A DNA stretch of 23,051 nucleotides from Saccoglossus kowalevskii (Eukaryota; Hemichordata; Enteropneusta; Harrimaniidae): NCBI RefSeq assembly GCF_000003605.2, contig NW_003143794.1, positions 168,845 through 191,895 on the forward strand, in the 5' to 3' direction. Made by a program: the position numbers and the translations under genes. This document shows, piece by piece, positions 22,246 to 23,051 of this stretch (positions are counted from its first letter, which is position 1; every line of letters begins with the position of its first letter). Below the pieces are notes generated by a model that ran no database searches, was not told the origin of the DNA, and worked only from the letters and a program-made list of their open reading frames with translations.

Positions 22246-23051
22246 TGTAAATTAAAGTTGTTAGTATAACAATTATGTTTTGTATATTAAATTATTATAT
22301 TATATTAAATTATTTAAATTAAATTATCACAATTCGTGACGCGGTACACCAGCCGCCGAATTATAATAGATTTGAACATGGAAATAGATTTAGGTTATAT
22401 GTATTTCTATGTTTCAAAATTTGCTTTCGTCTTACGTTACGTAGATCGGTTACATCGATCTTCGTTGAAGGTGACCCTTGAAATAACTATCCGCCCACAA
22501 ATCTACGTAGTATGCGTCATGTTTCCCTCTCAACACTATACGTAAAAGCGCCTCGATGTAGACGTGTACTGACATGATAAACACTTAATTCGACCGATTG
22601 CATCCCAATTCACATACTATATATCTCCAAACCAAGAATTTGTTGTTTGCCCAATCCCCACACAAAATATCGATTGCGGAAGCTTAAATATAATGAGACT
22701 AACTGTTCAGAAAAAGCATTAAGCGCACTACGAGTTTGCTGGTGTTATTTTATGCACGAATCGTATGAAACACATTAGACATTAACCGGAATTTCGCTGC
22801 TCACAACAAAAGGGTTAAATTTAAAAGCGGGACTCACACTTAAGTATTAATTGTCGACATGGTCGACAACAGAAATCCAAAATTAGTATTCCGTGTTGTC
22901 TTTTGATATACAGATATAGTATGAAGTACCCCGTTTTTAACCATCTATTTAAAGTGTTTTTATTGTTACACAAATACTTTTGTGAGTGAATTTTAGTCTG
23001 GTAAATTAATTGCCAATAACCAATTTTATAATGACATATAACCAGGTACTG
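22246..23051. other. Non-coding right end of window
   Basis: AT-rich, including an ATTAAATTATT-type low-complexity run at 22280-22326. No exon was recognised, including none that would obviously follow the frame at 22108. Confidence 0.45.
22851..22869. repeat. SalI-type palindrome TTGTCGAC/GTCGACAA
   Basis: Two perfect 8-bp arms around the three-base centre ATG. It is less AT-rich than its neighbours. No associated terminal repeats were found. Confidence 0.8.

Overview
The window is AT-rich eukaryotic DNA that looks like an invertebrate metazoan. A lophotrochozoan such as a mollusc is my guess from the style of the globin and the small transposons; nothing here proves it. There is no operon-like layout, ribosome binding site or prokaryotic gene. 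Only one gene can be supported: the last two coding exons of a globin on the minus strand at the far left (231-712). Its two introns sit at the classic animal globin positions (B12.2, phase 2, and G7.0, phase 0). It keeps the haem-contact residues Phe CD1, His E7 and His F8, and carries an unusual Phe at E11. The first exon (helices A-B and the start codon) was not found, so everything right of 712 is either a very long first intron or upstream/intergenic DNA.

Layout, left to right. 1-230: 3' flank of the globin. 231-712: globin exons and a 115-bp intron. 1338-1995: a 57-bp-period minisatellite of about ten good copies in two alternating subtypes. About 2.0-9.3 kb: non-coding DNA with short palindromes and simple repeats. 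9301-9477: a degenerate tRNA-derived SINE-like segment ending in a (TA)n tract. 11.3-20.85 kb: two diverged, collinear copies of a segment of about 4-5 kb, called unit 1 (about 11343-15260) and unit 2 (about 16133-20850), tied together by a series of shared blocks in the same order. Each unit carries its own later changes. Unit 1 has an expanded (ATT)n microsatellite at a site where unit 2 keeps only ATTATT, and a 417-bp MITE in a TTAA target whose counterpart in unit 2 looks empty. Unit 2 has about 1.2 kb of extra sequence that includes a foldback element (18704-19114). 20.85-23.05 kb: non-coding apart from two small open frames, one of which begins at an ATG embedded in a YY1-like motif.

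No genes can be seen working together. The informative content is the globin gene structure and the duplication and transposon history of the flank. Homology statements rest on alignment by eye and should be confirmed with a self-alignment.
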